DNA of 64,000 nucleotides from the NCBI RefSeq assembly GCF_007489275.1, contig NZ_VLNR01000019.1:1-64000 (forward strand), in the 5' to 3' direction. A program made the translations under genes and the position numbers. This document shows positions 32,314 to 41,789 of this stretch, piece after piece; position 1 is the stretch's first letter, and every line of letters begins with the position of its first letter. Under the pieces are notes generated by a model. That model was not told the origin of the DNA and made no database searches. It was given only the letters and a program-made list of their open reading frames with translations. The DNA is from Aquimarina algiphila (GTDB lineage: Bacteria > Bacteroidota > Bacteroidia > Flavobacteriales > Flavobacteriaceae).

Positions 32314-32807
32314 AGGGCAAAAAAAACAAAACTTTCTACTGTATCTTAAAAATGCTTATAAACGGTACCAAAGCAAAGTACGATAAGCTTATTTAAGAAA
32401 AATCTATTCTTATTATTACTTACGAATCGCATAGCTAGAAGCTTGGGGGAGTTCTTTCAAAAAATTAACGATACTCATAAAATTGAGCCCGAATGTTGAA
32501 TAAAAGTGATTCATGACGATGTGATTTAAGGTTAACTAGCACTAACATAATCACTTATTAACAATAATACAAGAAAAATGTTTATTATTTGTTAATAATT
32601 TGTTGAAATTAAATAAAACAACGATAAAAAACATTTTTATTATCAAAAATAAAAATATTAGAAGGTAAAAACTCACTTTTAATGTTAATAACTATGTTGA
32701 TAACCCCGTTAACTACTGCTCATCAAGGGTTTACAAATCAATCAGTTAACAAAAAAGTGTAAAAAAGCATTTATAAACAAATTCAAACTTTTGTCTAAAT
32801 TGCAAAC
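32314..32807. other. Noncoding region with DnaA-box-like repeats
   Basis: About 490 bp without a credible frame. TTATTAACA or TTATCAACA, one or two mismatches from the DnaA box TTATCCACA, occurs four times within 150 bp: + strand 32555-32563, minus strand 32590-32598, 32683-32691 and 32695-32703. The surrounding DNA is very AT-rich. It could be a DnaA-titration, regulatory or origin-like site, or a chance cluster in low-GC DNA. Confidence 0.3.
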
Positions 32808-33284
32808 ATGAAATCTGCCACCGTTAAAGAGATTAAAACAGAACTAAATGAATGTTCTCACCAAGATCTGATAGAACTATGTCTTAGGCTATCGAGATTT
32901 AAAAAAGAAAATAAAGAGTTACTTACTTATTTATTATTTGAATCTGGAAATGAGGATCAATATATCGAGAATGTGAAAAATGAGGTAGATGAACAATTCA
33001 CAATAATCAATATAACATCATATTATTTTATCAAAAAAAGCGTTCGTAAAATTTTACGTACAATTAAAAAATATATTCGATACTCAAAGAATAAAGAAAC
33101 CGAAATAGAACTACTTCTTTATTTCTGTAAAAAACTCAAAGATTTCGAACCTTCTATAACAAGCAATTCTGTTCTCATGAATATTCATAACCGAGAAATA
33201 GCATCGATCAAAAAAAAAATAACCTTATTACATGAAGATCTTCAATATGATTATAAATTAGAATTGCAGAATCTTTACTTCTAA
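32808..33284 (+). CDS. Conserved hypothetical helical protein, 158 aa
   Basis: 158 residues, predicted all-helical. The start MKSATVKEIKTELNECSHQD then LIELCLRLSRFKKENKELLT looks like a small protein I associate with Flavobacteriia, without an assigned function. It is Lys/Glu-rich, has no membrane segment, and includes the basic stretch KKSVRKILRTIKKYIRYSK that might contact nucleic acid. It lies alone upstream of the cold-shock gene. The N-terminal ATVKEIKTEL-type opening is the only conserved-looking motif. Confidence 0.6.
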   Translation: MKSATVKEIKTELNECSHQDLIELCLRLSRFKKENKELLTYLLFESGNEDQYIENVKNEVDEQFTIINITSYYFIKKSVRKILRTIKKYIRYSKNKETEIELLLYFCKKLKDFEPSITSNSVLMNIHNREIASIKKKITLLHEDLQYDYKLELQNLYF

Positions 33285-33444
33285 ATATTACACAGAGCAC
33301 TAACCATACAATTGTTAAGTGTAATAATCAATTATTTCTAAAATGATTCATTTTTATCATGTTACAAATAATAAATGATCTAGATTTGTGTTTAGAATTA
33401 ACAACTAAAGAGCATTAAGTAATGATCATTTAAGTATTTGGTAT

Positions 33445-33452
33445 TATCTTTG
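33445..33452 (+). promoter_or_regulatory. Putative -7 element (TATCTTTG) for cold-shock gene
   Basis: TATCTTTG matches TAnnTTTG 29 bp before the ATG at 33482. The leader would be only about 25 bases, so the long cold-responsive leader of E. coli cspA is not present unless another promoter lies upstream in the 197-bp gap. Confidence 0.5.
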
Positions 33453-33481
33453 TCTCTTATTAACTAATTTAAATTATCACA

Positions 33482-33673
33482 ATGAACAAAGGAACAGTAA
33501 AATTCTTCAATGATGCAAAAGGGTTTGGATTCATTACAGAAGAAGATTCAAACAAAGAACATTTTGTACACATCTCAGGATTAATTGACGAAATTCGTGA
33601 AGGAGACGCAGTTGAATTTGATTTGCAAGAAGGTAAAAAAGGATTGAACGCGGTAAACGTGAAAGTATTATAA
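33482..33673 (+). CDS. Cold-shock domain protein
   Basis: 63 residues, a single OB-fold cold-shock domain. RNP1 is KGFGFITEE and RNP2 is HFVHISGL (FVHIS in place of the usual VFVHFS), both RNA-binding. The start NKGTVKFFNDAKGFGF and the end GLNAVNVKVL are typical of the compact Bacteroidota CspA/CspC type. It binds single-stranded RNA or DNA and acts as an RNA chaperone. It is monocistronic, with a strong terminator downstream. Confidence 0.95.
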   Translation: MNKGTVKFFNDAKGFGFITEEDSNKEHFVHISGLIDEIREGDAVEFDLQEGKKGLNAVNVKVL

Positions 33674-33702
33674 GATATACTATTTGATTTTTTAAAGTAT
33701 TA

Positions 33703-33729
33703 AACCTGTCTGATTTGACAGGTTTTTTT
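33703..33729 (+). terminator. Rho-independent terminator
   Basis: AACCTGTC (33703-33710), 6-base loop, GACAGGTT (33717-33724) and a T-run to 33729. It ends the cold-shock gene before the convergent acyl-CoA operon. Confidence 0.85.
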
Positions 33730-33763
33730 ATTCTAAATGATTTATTTCTATCAAATACCTAAC

Positions 33764-34228
33764 TTATTCAAACATAAGTGATACAAATTCGGCAACACAG
33801 GCTGGTTTTTCTATATTCTCAATTTCGACTGAACACCCCCATGTGATTTTCAACCCATTAGTACCATACGCTTCAATTTTAGTTATTTTACTATGCAGTC
33901 GTAAACGGCTATCAACAGGCACCGGGTGAGGAAAACGTACTTTATTTAGACCATAGTTTACTCCCATAACCAAACTTTCTACAATAACAAGGTCCATAAG
34001 CATTTTTGAAAGCAAAGAGACAGATAGAAATCCATGGGCAATTGGTTTCTTAAAAGGAGATTCTTTTGCTGTTCTTTTAACATCAACATGTACCCATTGA
34101 AAATCCTGGGTGGCTTCTGCAAAAGTATTGATCATTTCTTGAGTGACTAGTACCCAATTACCTGTTGGTAATGGTTTGCCTTCATTCTTTTTAAAATCTT
34201 CGAAATTTTTACACTTTAATTTTCCCAT
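33764..34228 (-). CDS. MaoC-family (R)-enoyl-CoA hydratase/dehydratase
   Basis: 154 residues with a single hot-dog domain. The segment KKPIAHGFLSVSLLSKMLMD contains the hydratase helix His, preceded by TQDFQWVHVDVKRTAKESPF in which Asp/His act in catalysis. Members hydrate trans-2-enoyl-CoA to (R)-3-hydroxyacyl-CoA. It is the last gene of the leftward ten-gene acyl-CoA block. With the neighbouring FabG-like SDR it could supply the hydration and oxidation steps of a beta-oxidation-type spiral for an unusual acyl chain. Confidence 0.9.
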   Translation of the reverse strand: MGKLKCKNFEDFKKNEGKPLPTGNWVLVTQEMINTFAEATQDFQWVHVDVKRTAKESPFKKPIAHGFLSVSLLSKMLMDLVIVESLVMGVNYGLNKVRFPHPVPVDSRLRLHSKITKIEAYGTNGLKITWGCSVEIENIEKPACVAEFVSLMFE

Positions 34229-34262
34229 ATTATTGAATTACTTGAAGAACATTAGTTTCAAA

Positions 34263-35000
34263 TCATCTTGAAACTCCCCCATCAATTGTCAAACAAATAC
34301 CTGAAACATAAGAAGCTTCATCTGATGCCAAATACAAATATCCATGCGCTATATCCATTGGAGTAGCTGCTTTTTGTAATGGTATTTGCTTTTTAATTCC
34401 TTCCAGATGCTCTTCAGGAATTTGTTCTGTCATTTCTGTGAGTGTAAAACCCGGGGCTAACGCATTGGCGGTAATACCATATTTTCCAAGCTCTACAGTC
34501 CAAGTTTTGGACATAGCAATGACACCTGCTTTTGTAGCCGAATAATTTGTTTGTCCAAAATTACCTCGTAAACCTACATTAGAAGCAGCAGAAACAATAC
34601 GACCATAGTTTGTGTCTTTCATATACTTCGAGATGACTTGAGTACAAAGAAAAACGCCTTTTAAATTCACCTCAATCACAGCATCCCATTCTGATTCACT
34701 TATATTATGTAATGTACGATCCTTGGTAATACCAGCATTATTAATTAAAATATCAATCTTACCATAAGCTTTAAAAATCCTTTCGGCTTCTTTTTCTATC
34801 GCAACCTTATCTGTTACCGAAATTTTAGTAAATTCGGCTGTATTTCCTTTTTCGCTAATTTCTTTAGCCGTTTTCTCACCATCTGCCAACAGATCCCAAA
34901 TAATTACTATTGCTCCTTGTTTTGCAAATAAATCAGAAACGGCCTTTCCTATTCCTCTAGCTCCTCCTGTAACTATTGCTACTTTATTTTTTAATCTCAT
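34263..35000 (-). CDS. SDR, FabG-like 3-oxoacyl reductase
   Basis: 245 residues. NAD(P)-binding TGGARGIGKAVSDLF, the structural NNAGITKDRTL, active-site Ser in VSAASNVGLRG and the YSATKAG Tyr-x3-Lys are all present; the end YVSGICLTIDGGVSR is typical. In this operon it more likely works as a 3-hydroxyacyl-CoA dehydrogenase on the MaoC product than in fatty-acid synthesis; that is inference from context. The gene lies 34 bp upstream of maoC. Confidence 0.88.
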   Translation of the reverse strand: MRLKNKVAIVTGGARGIGKAVSDLFAKQGAIVIIWDLLADGEKTAKEISEKGNTAEFTKISVTDKVAIEKEAERIFKAYGKIDILINNAGITKDRTLHNISESEWDAVIEVNLKGVFLCTQVISKYMKDTNYGRIVSAASNVGLRGNFGQTNYSATKAGVIAMSKTWTVELGKYGITANALAPGFTLTEMTEQIPEEHLEGIKKQIPLQKAATPMDIAHGYLYLASDEASYVSGICLTIDGGVSR

Positions 35001-35022
35001 TTTTATTATCTTTTAACTCATA

Positions 35023-36000
35023 CTAAGAGCATTGTATAACTATCTTACCTTTAACCTCTCTATTTATCATTGCTTTTAATGCACTTGACGAATCCTCTAA
35101 AGGGTAAATTTTATGAATATGAGGTTTTAGCTTACCTTCTGCATGCCACTGCATAAGTTCCATAGTATTTTGCATATTCTTTTTAGGGGTTTTTACAGCA
35201 AAACTCCCCCAAAAAACACCGACAATTGAGCAACCTTTTAAAAGAGCAAGATTAAGCGGTATCTTAGGGATACTTCCTGCAGCAAAACCTACTACCAAAT
35301 AACGCCCATCCCAAGCCATTCCGCGAATAGCCATTTCAGAATATTCTCCTCCAACCGGATCATATATGACATCAACTCCTTTTCCGTTTGTTAATTCTTT
35401 AATTTTTAATTTCAGGTCTTTATCTGTATAATTTATAATTTCATCGGCTCCATATGCTGCACACAACTGTAGTTTTTGATCATTAGAAGCCGCTGCAATT
35501 ACTTTTGCTCCCATAAGCTTCCCTAATTCTACCGCTGCCAAACCCACACCTCCTGAGGCTCCTAATACCAAAAGTGTTTCTCCTGATTGAAGATCAGCTC
35601 TGTCTTTTAATGCATGATAAGAGGTGCCATATGCCATCATAAAAGAAGCGGCAATAGGGAAATCCATCATAGGTGGCTTCTTAAAACATGCATTTCCAGG
35701 AACAGCTACCTCTTCTGCATATCCACCATGCATTACAAATCCAAAAACTTCATCTCCTGATTTTACATGAGTGATGTTTGCTCCTACTTCTTTTACAATT
35801 CCTGCAATATCACTTCCTGGAGTGAAAGGTAACTCTGGTTTAAATTGATATAACCCTTGAATAATTAATGTATCTGGAAAATTGACTCCGCAAGCTTTTA
35901 CCTGAACAATAACTTCGTTTTCTTTGGGAGTTAAATCATCTAATTCTTCAAACACTAATGCTGAAGGAGGACCGAATTGTTTACAAACAATAGCTTTCAT
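35023..36000 (-). CDS. NADPH:quinone oxidoreductase-type MDR
   Basis: 325 residues, zinc-independent medium-chain reductase. The N-terminal catalytic domain includes CGVNFPDTLIIQGLYQ and FTPGSDIAGIVKEVG; the Rossmann domain has LVLGASGGVGLAAVELGKLM and DVIYDPVGGEYSE. The cysteines of the structural zinc site are absent, as expected for the QOR class. Relatives reduce quinones or the 2,3-double bond of enoyl compounds; an enoyl-CoA or enone substrate fits the operon. Confidence 0.88.
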   Translation of the reverse strand: MKAIVCKQFGPPSALVFEELDDLTPKENEVIVQVKACGVNFPDTLIIQGLYQFKPELPFTPGSDIAGIVKEVGANITHVKSGDEVFGFVMHGGYAEEVAVPGNACFKKPPMMDFPIAASFMMAYGTSYHALKDRADLQSGETLLVLGASGGVGLAAVELGKLMGAKVIAAASNDQKLQLCAAYGADEIINYTDKDLKLKIKELTNGKGVDVIYDPVGGEYSEMAIRGMAWDGRYLVVGFAAGSIPKIPLNLALLKGCSIVGVFWGSFAVKTPKKNMQNTMELMQWHAEGKLKPHIHKIYPLEDSSSALKAMINREVKGKIVIQCS

Positions 36001-36020
36001 CTAGTTTATTTTTATAACCT

Positions 36021-37025
36021 CTATTCTTCAATTACCTTTAATACTAATTTCCCTTTCTTATCTCCAGAAAACAATCGCAAAAACGTTTCATGAAAGTTTT
36101 CTATACCATCATAAATATCTTCTTTACTTTTTAATTTTCCTTGTGCAATCCATCCTCCCATTTGCATAGCGGCTTTAGCATAATCTTTAGCATAATCCAT
36201 TACTAATATCCCTTGCATAGTTGCACGATTAACCAATAATGATAAATAATTCGCTGGTCCTTTTATAGCTTCTTTATTATTATATTGCGAAATAGCCCCA
36301 CAGATAATAACACGAGCATTAAGACGTAATCGACTTAAAGCTGCATCTAAAATTTCTCCTCCAACATTATCAAAATACACATCAAGCCCTTTTGGACATT
36401 CACGTTTTAGGGCTTCGTATATATTCTCTGATTTATAATCAATAGCACTATCAAACCCCAACTCATCAATAAGATATTTACATTTTTCTTTACCTCCTGC
36501 AATACCAATAACACGGCATCCTTTTATTTTAGCAATCTGCCCAACAATACTTCCAACAGCTCCTGCCGCTCCTGAAACCAATACAATATCACCTTCTTTA
36601 ATTTTCCCTGCCTCCAAAATTCCAAAATATGCTGTCATTCCTGGCATTCCCAACGTCCCTATATACATAGGCAAAGGAGCTAAATTTGGATCAACAGGGT
36701 ACCAATTCTCACCATTCGTTACTACATATTGCTGTACACCACCCCAACCAGTTAAATAATCTCCTTCTTTGTACTTTGGGTGATTATTTACTTTAATAAC
36801 TTTACCCACAGAGCCAGCTCTCATAACATCATCAATTTGTATAGGTTCTATATATGATTTGGCATCATTCATCCAACCACGCATCGCCGGATCTAACGAT
36901 ACATAATGTTGCTGAATAAGCACTTCTCCTTCTTTAAGCTCTGGAATGGGATTAGATTGTAATTCCCAAGTATCAGAAGCAGGAAGACCTACTGGGCGTT
37001 TCTTAAATATCAATTGTCTATTCAT
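36021..37025 (-). CDS. NADP-dependent MDR (CurA/leukotriene B4 dehydrogenase type)
   Basis: 334 residues. The family-specific start (KKRPVGLPASDTWELQ, with YVSLDPAMRGWMNDAKSY) and LVSGAAGAVGSIVGQIAKIK, FDSAIDYK and VYFDNVGGEILDAAL identify the prostaglandin reductase/CurA group. These reduce alpha,beta-unsaturated ketones with NADPH. It is distinct in sequence from the QOR-type neighbour, so the operon carries two different enone/enoyl reductases. Confidence 0.9.
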   Translation of the reverse strand: MNRQLIFKKRPVGLPASDTWELQSNPIPELKEGEVLIQQHYVSLDPAMRGWMNDAKSYIEPIQIDDVMRAGSVGKVIKVNNHPKYKEGDYLTGWGGVQQYVVTNGENWYPVDPNLAPLPMYIGTLGMPGMTAYFGILEAGKIKEGDIVLVSGAAGAVGSIVGQIAKIKGCRVIGIAGGKEKCKYLIDELGFDSAIDYKSENIYEALKRECPKGLDVYFDNVGGEILDAALSRLRLNARVIICGAISQYNNKEAIKGPANYLSLLVNRATMQGILVMDYAKDYAKAAMQMGGWIAQGKLKSKEDIYDGIENFHETFLRLFSGDKKGKLVLKVIEE

Positions 37026-37058
37026 AATTTTTTCTTTTGTAGTTAGTCAAGTATATTT

Positions 37059-37814
37059 TTATAATGAAGTTCCTCCGTCTAAGGTTATTGTTTGTCCTGT
37101 AATAAATTTTGTGTTATCCGAAGCTAACCAAACCACGGCATCAGCAATTTCCTCTGCTTGACCATATCGTTTCATTGGAATTACACTTTTTAATCGTTGA
37201 TCCATATCTGGTCGAACAGAAAGCAATTTATCTAATAAAGCAGATTCTGTATACCCAGGACATACAGCATTAATACGGATATTCTTTGTTGCATATTCTA
37301 AGGCAGCAGATTTTGTCATACCAACCACTGCAAATTTACTTGCACAATATGACAGGTTATTAAGCGAAGCTTTTAAACCTGCTAAAGAGGCTATATTTAC
37401 AATGTTTCCCCCTCCTTGCTTTACCATCTGTTTTAATGCTGATTTCATACAATAAAAAACTCCAGTTTGGTTCACAGCAATCACGCTATCCCAATCTTCT
37501 AAGGTATAATCTGCTGTTCTCGTCATATGTTTTGGGCCAATCCCGGCGTTATTTACCATTATGTCTAATCGCCCATATTTTGATACGGTTTTGGTAATAA
37601 GTTGTTCTACCTCATCAATCTGAGTTACATTAGCTGCTATTACTGTTGCATCACTTCCTTGTTCAAGGATCTCTTTGGCAATTTTTTGTGCTTTTTCTTC
37701 CTTAATATCAGAAACTACGACTATAGCTTGATGTTTGGCAAAATGTTTAGCCGTTGCAGCACCAATACCAGAACCAGCACCGGTCACAATTACTATTTTA
37801 TCTTTTACTTCCAT
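37059..37814 (-). CDS. Short-chain dehydrogenase/reductase
   Basis: 251 residues with VTGAGSGIGAATAKHFA, NNAGIGPKHM, IVNIASLAGLKAS and YCASKFAVVGMTKS (Tyr-x3-Lys), ending FITGQTITLDGGTSL. Classical cP1-type SDR; the substrate is not predictable, but one of the three SDRs in this block is likely the 3-hydroxyacyl-CoA dehydrogenase and another may act on a hydroxylated side chain. Confidence 0.88.
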   Translation of the reverse strand: MEVKDKIVIVTGAGSGIGAATAKHFAKHQAIVVVSDIKEEKAQKIAKEILEQGSDATVIAANVTQIDEVEQLITKTVSKYGRLDIMVNNAGIGPKHMTRTADYTLEDWDSVIAVNQTGVFYCMKSALKQMVKQGGGNIVNIASLAGLKASLNNLSYCASKFAVVGMTKSAALEYATKNIRINAVCPGYTESALLDKLLSVRPDMDQRLKSVIPMKRYGQAEEIADAVVWLASDNTKFITGQTITLDGGTSL

Positions 37815-37870
37815 ATCCTTAAAATTAAAATCAATAGTCTTTTTATTTAAACATTTACAGCAATATACTT

Positions 37871-38530
37871 TTATAATTTAATCTCTTCTAACCCTTCATA
37901 TTGATCTATAATTGCAGGATAATGTTCTTTCATATTATTAAAAATAAAATCAAGGGGTACATCTTCAAAATGGCCATAATCATCAAGATATTCCATAAAA
38001 ACATTTCCTGCGTTATTGAATTCCTGAAACATAGAGTCATTTTCTCCATCAAAATCAAGAGGAGCTACATTACATTTTCTGCATAATGCTTTATTAAAAG
38101 CGGGTGATACTTTCAACCATTTACCATCAAGAAATACATTTACCATTCCGTGAGGAGTCAATTCATTTGTCCCGAATTTTTCTATTAATCGTTCTACTCC
38201 GATATGGTTTTTCACTTTTGCCAGATGAATTCTTGCTGGTATTTTTACTGCTCTCAAACACGCTATCAAAAGGATAGATTTATCCACACAATGGCCTTTT
38301 GGTCTTTGTGCAATATTACTTGCTATATACCCTTCTTTTATAAGACTTATCTGATATGGATCATACCTCCATTCATCTCTTATTTTAAGATATAGTCCAA
38401 TAGCTTTTTCTTTTGGAGTTAACGTATCAGTTTTAAATTCTTTGACTAGCTCCTGAATTTTATCAGTTTCATAATCAAAATAATATGTAGAAGCTAAATA
38501 ATCCATTTTTTCTTCTTTTTTAAACTTCAT
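37871..38530 (-). CDS. Transglutaminase-like cysteine protein
   Basis: 219 residues with a transglutaminase-like core: catalytic Cys81 in KGHCVDKSILLIACLRA and His127 in THGMVNVFLDGKWLKVSP. The third residue, usually Asp in a W..VDP segment, is not obvious here (KVSPAF). No signal peptide, so cytoplasmic. Bacterial relatives act as peptidases or amidases. Its place in an acyl-CoA operon is unexpected; it might cleave an amide- or thioester-linked acyl substrate, which is speculation. Confidence 0.8.
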   Translation of the reverse strand: MKFKKEEKMDYLASTYYFDYETDKIQELVKEFKTDTLTPKEKAIGLYLKIRDEWRYDPYQISLIKEGYIASNIAQRPKGHCVDKSILLIACLRAVKIPARIHLAKVKNHIGVERLIEKFGTNELTPHGMVNVFLDGKWLKVSPAFNKALCRKCNVAPLDFDGENDSMFQEFNNAGNVFMEYLDDYGHFEDVPLDFIFNNMKEHYPAIIDQYEGLEEIKL

Positions 38531-38566
38531 CTAAGGGTTGTAACATCAATAAAGTTAATATTCTTA

Positions 38567-39619
38567 TTAATCTATTTTATTTTTCTGAATCGCTTGTAAG
38601 GCTAGATTACAAAGTAACTCGGCTGCCTTATTTAATTGTGCAAAACGAGGATCTGTCGTTAAACCTTTGTTATATCTGTAATAAATCTGTTGTGCGATTA
38701 CTGCTATTTTAAAAAGGCCAAATACATAGTAAAACACTAAGTGATCCACATCTCTTCCACTTTTTTGAATATATAGTGCTACAATCTCACTTCTTCCTGG
38801 ATTACCATCCATAATTGTTGGTGACGGAATTCCTTGCTGAACAAAAGGATGATCTGTTGCCATTGTCCAATACCCCAATGACGTTCCTAAGTCCATTAAA
38901 GGGTCACCAAGGGTAGCCATTTCCCAATCTAATACTGCTATTACTTCTTTCCAGCTATCATCTTTAAAAACAACATTATCATACTTAAAATCATTATGAA
39001 CTAAACTGTGTCGATATATTTTTGGCTGATTTTCCTCCATCCATCGCATTACTTTTTCAGCTGCGGGAACATCATCGGTAGCTGCTTTTAGATACTGTTT
39101 CCCCCAATTCAAGACCTGACGTTGTACATATCCATCAGGTTTTCCAAGATCTTCAAGTCCGACAGTTTTGTAATCTATCGCATGAAGTGCCACAAACGTA
39201 TCTAACCAAGAATCTGCAATAGTCTTAAAACTATCTGGAGAAATATTTCTTTTTTTAGCTTCATTAACATTAAGGATAATACCATCTATTTTTTCCATAA
39301 TATAGAATGGACTTCCAAGAATACTTTCATCATCAGTAAATGCAAACATTTTTGGAACTTTGGGGAAAGTCACGTAGATACCCGATTGCACTTTAAATTC
39401 ACGTCCCATATCATGACCTCTTTTTATGGCTCCAAAAGGAGGGCGACGTAGTACATATTCTTTACTCTCAATTTGTAGCAAATAAGTAAGGTTAGAATAC
39501 CCATGTGTAAATTGAGTTACTTGCCAATCGCTTTGATGACTATCTATAAGCCCTTCTTTCTGAAGAAACATTTTTAACGTTTTCTCGTTTAATTCTTCTC
39601 CTTTACGTACGTTTTGCAT
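38567..39619 (-). CDS. ACAD10/11-like phosphotransferase (APH fold)
   Basis: 350 residues with the aminoglycoside-phosphotransferase fold: FTHGYSNLTYLLQI and EYVLRRPPFGAIKRGHDM in the N-lobe, LVHNDFKYDNVVF as the catalytic Brenner motif and VLDWEMATLGDPLMDLG as the metal-binding loop. It corresponds to the kinase domain of ACAD10/ACAD11, which in animals is fused to an acyl-CoA dehydrogenase and phosphorylates 4-hydroxyacyl-CoA. Here the next gene upstream is an acyl-CoA dehydrogenase, so the two halves are separate genes. Role in 4-hydroxy acid degradation is a strong contextual inference. Confidence 0.88.
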   Translation of the reverse strand: MQNVRKGEELNEKTLKMFLQKEGLIDSHQSDWQVTQFTHGYSNLTYLLQIESKEYVLRRPPFGAIKRGHDMGREFKVQSGIYVTFPKVPKMFAFTDDESILGSPFYIMEKIDGIILNVNEAKKRNISPDSFKTIADSWLDTFVALHAIDYKTVGLEDLGKPDGYVQRQVLNWGKQYLKAATDDVPAAEKVMRWMEENQPKIYRHSLVHNDFKYDNVVFKDDSWKEVIAVLDWEMATLGDPLMDLGTSLGYWTMATDHPFVQQGIPSPTIMDGNPGRSEIVALYIQKSGRDVDHLVFYYVFGLFKIAVIAQQIYYRYNKGLTTDPRFAQLNKAAELLCNLALQAIQKNKID

Positions 39620-39698
39620 TGTGTTAGATTAATTAAAGGTATTCGACATGCTGCTTTAGACTAACAATTTGGTTTTTTATTTGTATATCATTTTAAAT

Positions 39699-40922
39699 CT
39701 ATATCTTCTTTTCTGCATAGGTATTGATCACACTTTTACCCAGTTGATACATATGCACCTCATCAGGGCCGTCTGCAAGGCGAAGCATACGTGCTGCTAC
39801 AAAGAAATGTGCTAATGGAGTATCAGGCCCAACTCCCATACCACCATGAATTTGCATAGCTCTATCTATAACTTTTAATGCCATATTGGGTGCTACAATT
39901 TTGATCATTGCAATTAAGTCTTTTGATACTTTATTTCCTGCTTTATCCATTTTATCAGCTGCAGAAAGAGTTAATAATCTTGCCTGTTCTACTTCACATT
40001 GTGATAGTGCAATCTCTTGGCGTATACTACTATAATCTTTAAATGTCTTACCAAAAGCAATACGTTCTGAAGCTCTTTTTGACATCAACTCCAAAGCTCT
40101 TTGTGCCATTCCTATCAACCTCATACAATGATGAATTCTACCTGGCCCTAAACGCCCCTGGGCAATCTCAAAACCTCTTCCTTCACCAAGAATCAGGTTT
40201 TCTTTAGGCACTCTTACATTCTCAAGTAAAATTTCGGCATGTCCTTCTGGAGAATCATAAAATCCAAATACAGATAGAGGTCGAATAATTTTTAATCCAG
40301 GAGTATCCATAGGAACCAAAATCATACTCTGTTGTTGATGCCTTGCTGCTTCCGGATCTGTTTTGCCCATTACAATAGCGATCTTACAGTGAGGGTCCAT
40401 CCCCCCAGAGGACCACCATTTACGACCATTAATCACATAATCATTTCCATCTCGTCTGATTGAAGTTTCAATATTTGTAGCATCAGAAGAAGCCACTTGT
40501 GGTTCTGTCATCAGAAAAGCAGAGCGAATATCTCCGTTCATTAAAGGTTTTAACCATTGTTCTTGCTGATGAGAAGAACCATATTTTGCCAAGACTTCCA
40601 TATTTCCTGTATCAGGAGCATTACAATTAAATACTTCTGATGACCATAGAACGCGCCCCATGATTTCTGCCAAAGGTGCATATTCTAAATTGGATAAACC
40701 AGGACTTAAGCTCCCATAATTTTTTGGTAAAAAAAGATTCCATAACCCAGCTTCCTTGGCCTTTATTTTTAATTCATTCATGCCTGACCAACGTTGCCAA
40801 CGGTTATTGGGGTCATAAACAAAAGTGCTCACTTCCTTTTCTACTGGGAGAATGTGCTCTTCAAAAAAAGCAGTAAGTTTTTGTTGAAGTGAGGTTATTT
40901 TTTCTGAATACTCGAAATTCAT
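39699..40922 (-). CDS. Acyl-CoA dehydrogenase, ACAD10/11-like
   Basis: 407 residues: N-terminal helical region ([20 protein letters not shown]), FAD-contacting [20 protein letters not shown] and [19 protein letters not shown] in the beta domain, and C-terminal helices with [20 protein letters not shown], then [18 protein letters not shown]. The WSSGG and [11 protein letters not shown] segments are typical of the ACAD10/11 branch. It uses FAD and passes electrons to ETF. Paired with the phosphotransferase gene downstream, it would handle the dephosphorylation/dehydrogenation part of hydroxyacyl-CoA breakdown. Confidence 0.9.
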   Translation of the reverse strand: MNFEYSEKITSLQQKLTAFFEEHILPVEKEVSTFVYDPNNRWQRWSGMNELKIKAKEAGLWNLFLPKNYGSLSPGLSNLEYAPLAEIMGRVLWSSEVFNCNAPDTGNMEVLAKYGSSHQQEQWLKPLMNGDIRSAFLMTEPQVASSDATNIETSIRRDGNDYVINGRKWWSSGGMDPHCKIAIVMGKTDPEAARHQQQSMILVPMDTPGLKIIRPLSVFGFYDSPEGHAEILLENVRVPKENLILGEGRGFEIAQGRLGPGRIHHCMRLIGMAQRALELMSKRASERIAFGKTFKDYSSIRQEIALSQCEVEQARLLTLSAADKMDKAGNKVSKDLIAMIKIVAPNMALKVIDRAMQIHGGMGVGPDTPLAHFFVAARMLRLADGPDEVHMYQLGKSVINTYAEKKI

Positions 40923-40978
40923 GCTTTACAATATTTAAATGGGTAAGATCCTTCTTTTTCGGAAAGAATATTTGGCAA

Positions 40979-41755
40979 TCAGCCTGCTATCATGTATCCT
41001 CCATCTGCATTATAAACACTACCTGTCATATACGATCCAGCATCTGAAGCCAATAAACATACTATTCCCGACATTTCATTTGGCATACCCATCCGAGAAG
41101 TAGGTAACGTCTTTTCTATTTTTTGAAGCAATTTTTCATTTTGCCATAATGCTGCACTAAATTTGGTTTTAATCAGTCCCGGACAAATTACATTTGCACG
41201 AACACCATATTGTCCCCATTCTTTTGCTTGATTCTTTGTCAACATTAATAAAGCTGCTTTACTGGTACTATACAACCCTAGGCCTGCGCCCGGATGTAAG
41301 GCCTCTACCGAGGCTATATTGATAATACTCCCTCCTCCTCTTTCTTTCATAGAAGGTAAGGTCAAATTGGATAATGCCCATGGCGCTTTAACATTAATAT
41401 CCATAATCTTATCAAAAACACCTTCCTCTGCATCTTCAATAGGTCCATATATTGGATTTATAGCAGCATTATTTACCAAAATATCAACACCTCCAAAATG
41501 CGCTGTTGTTTTTTGAATTAGATGCTCTCTTTGATCTGCTTTTCCTATATGACATGCTATTCCTATTGCTTCTAAACCTGCTGATTTAAATTCTGATGCA
41601 ACTTCATCTACAGCATCCTGACTTCTACTACTTATAACGACCTTAGCGCCATGCTCAGCCAAACCTTGTGCTATAGCTTTTCCTATTCCTTTACTAGAAC
41701 CAGTTATAATAGCTACCTTCCCTTCTAGATGAAATGATTTTTTTATACTATCCAT
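40979..41755 (-). CDS. SDR, DHRS4-like
   Basis: 258 residues. ITGSSKGIGKAIAQGLAEHG, NNAAINPIYGPIED, IINIASVEALHPGAGLGLYS with Tyr-x3-Lys in LYSTSKAAL, and YMTGSVYNADGGYMI are present. The pattern is like the carbonyl-reductase DHRS4 group. It is the third SDR of the block, between the two acyl-CoA dehydrogenase genes. Confidence 0.88.
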   Translation of the reverse strand: MDSIKKSFHLEGKVAIITGSSKGIGKAIAQGLAEHGAKVVISSRSQDAVDEVASEFKSAGLEAIGIACHIGKADQREHLIQKTTAHFGGVDILVNNAAINPIYGPIEDAEEGVFDKIMDINVKAPWALSNLTLPSMKERGGGSIINIASVEALHPGAGLGLYSTSKAALLMLTKNQAKEWGQYGVRANVICPGLIKTKFSAALWQNEKLLQKIEKTLPTSRMGMPNEMSGIVCLLASDAGSYMTGSVYNADGGYMIAG

Positions 41756-41789
41756 TATGGGTTATTATGGTATTTAAAAATTAAACGAC

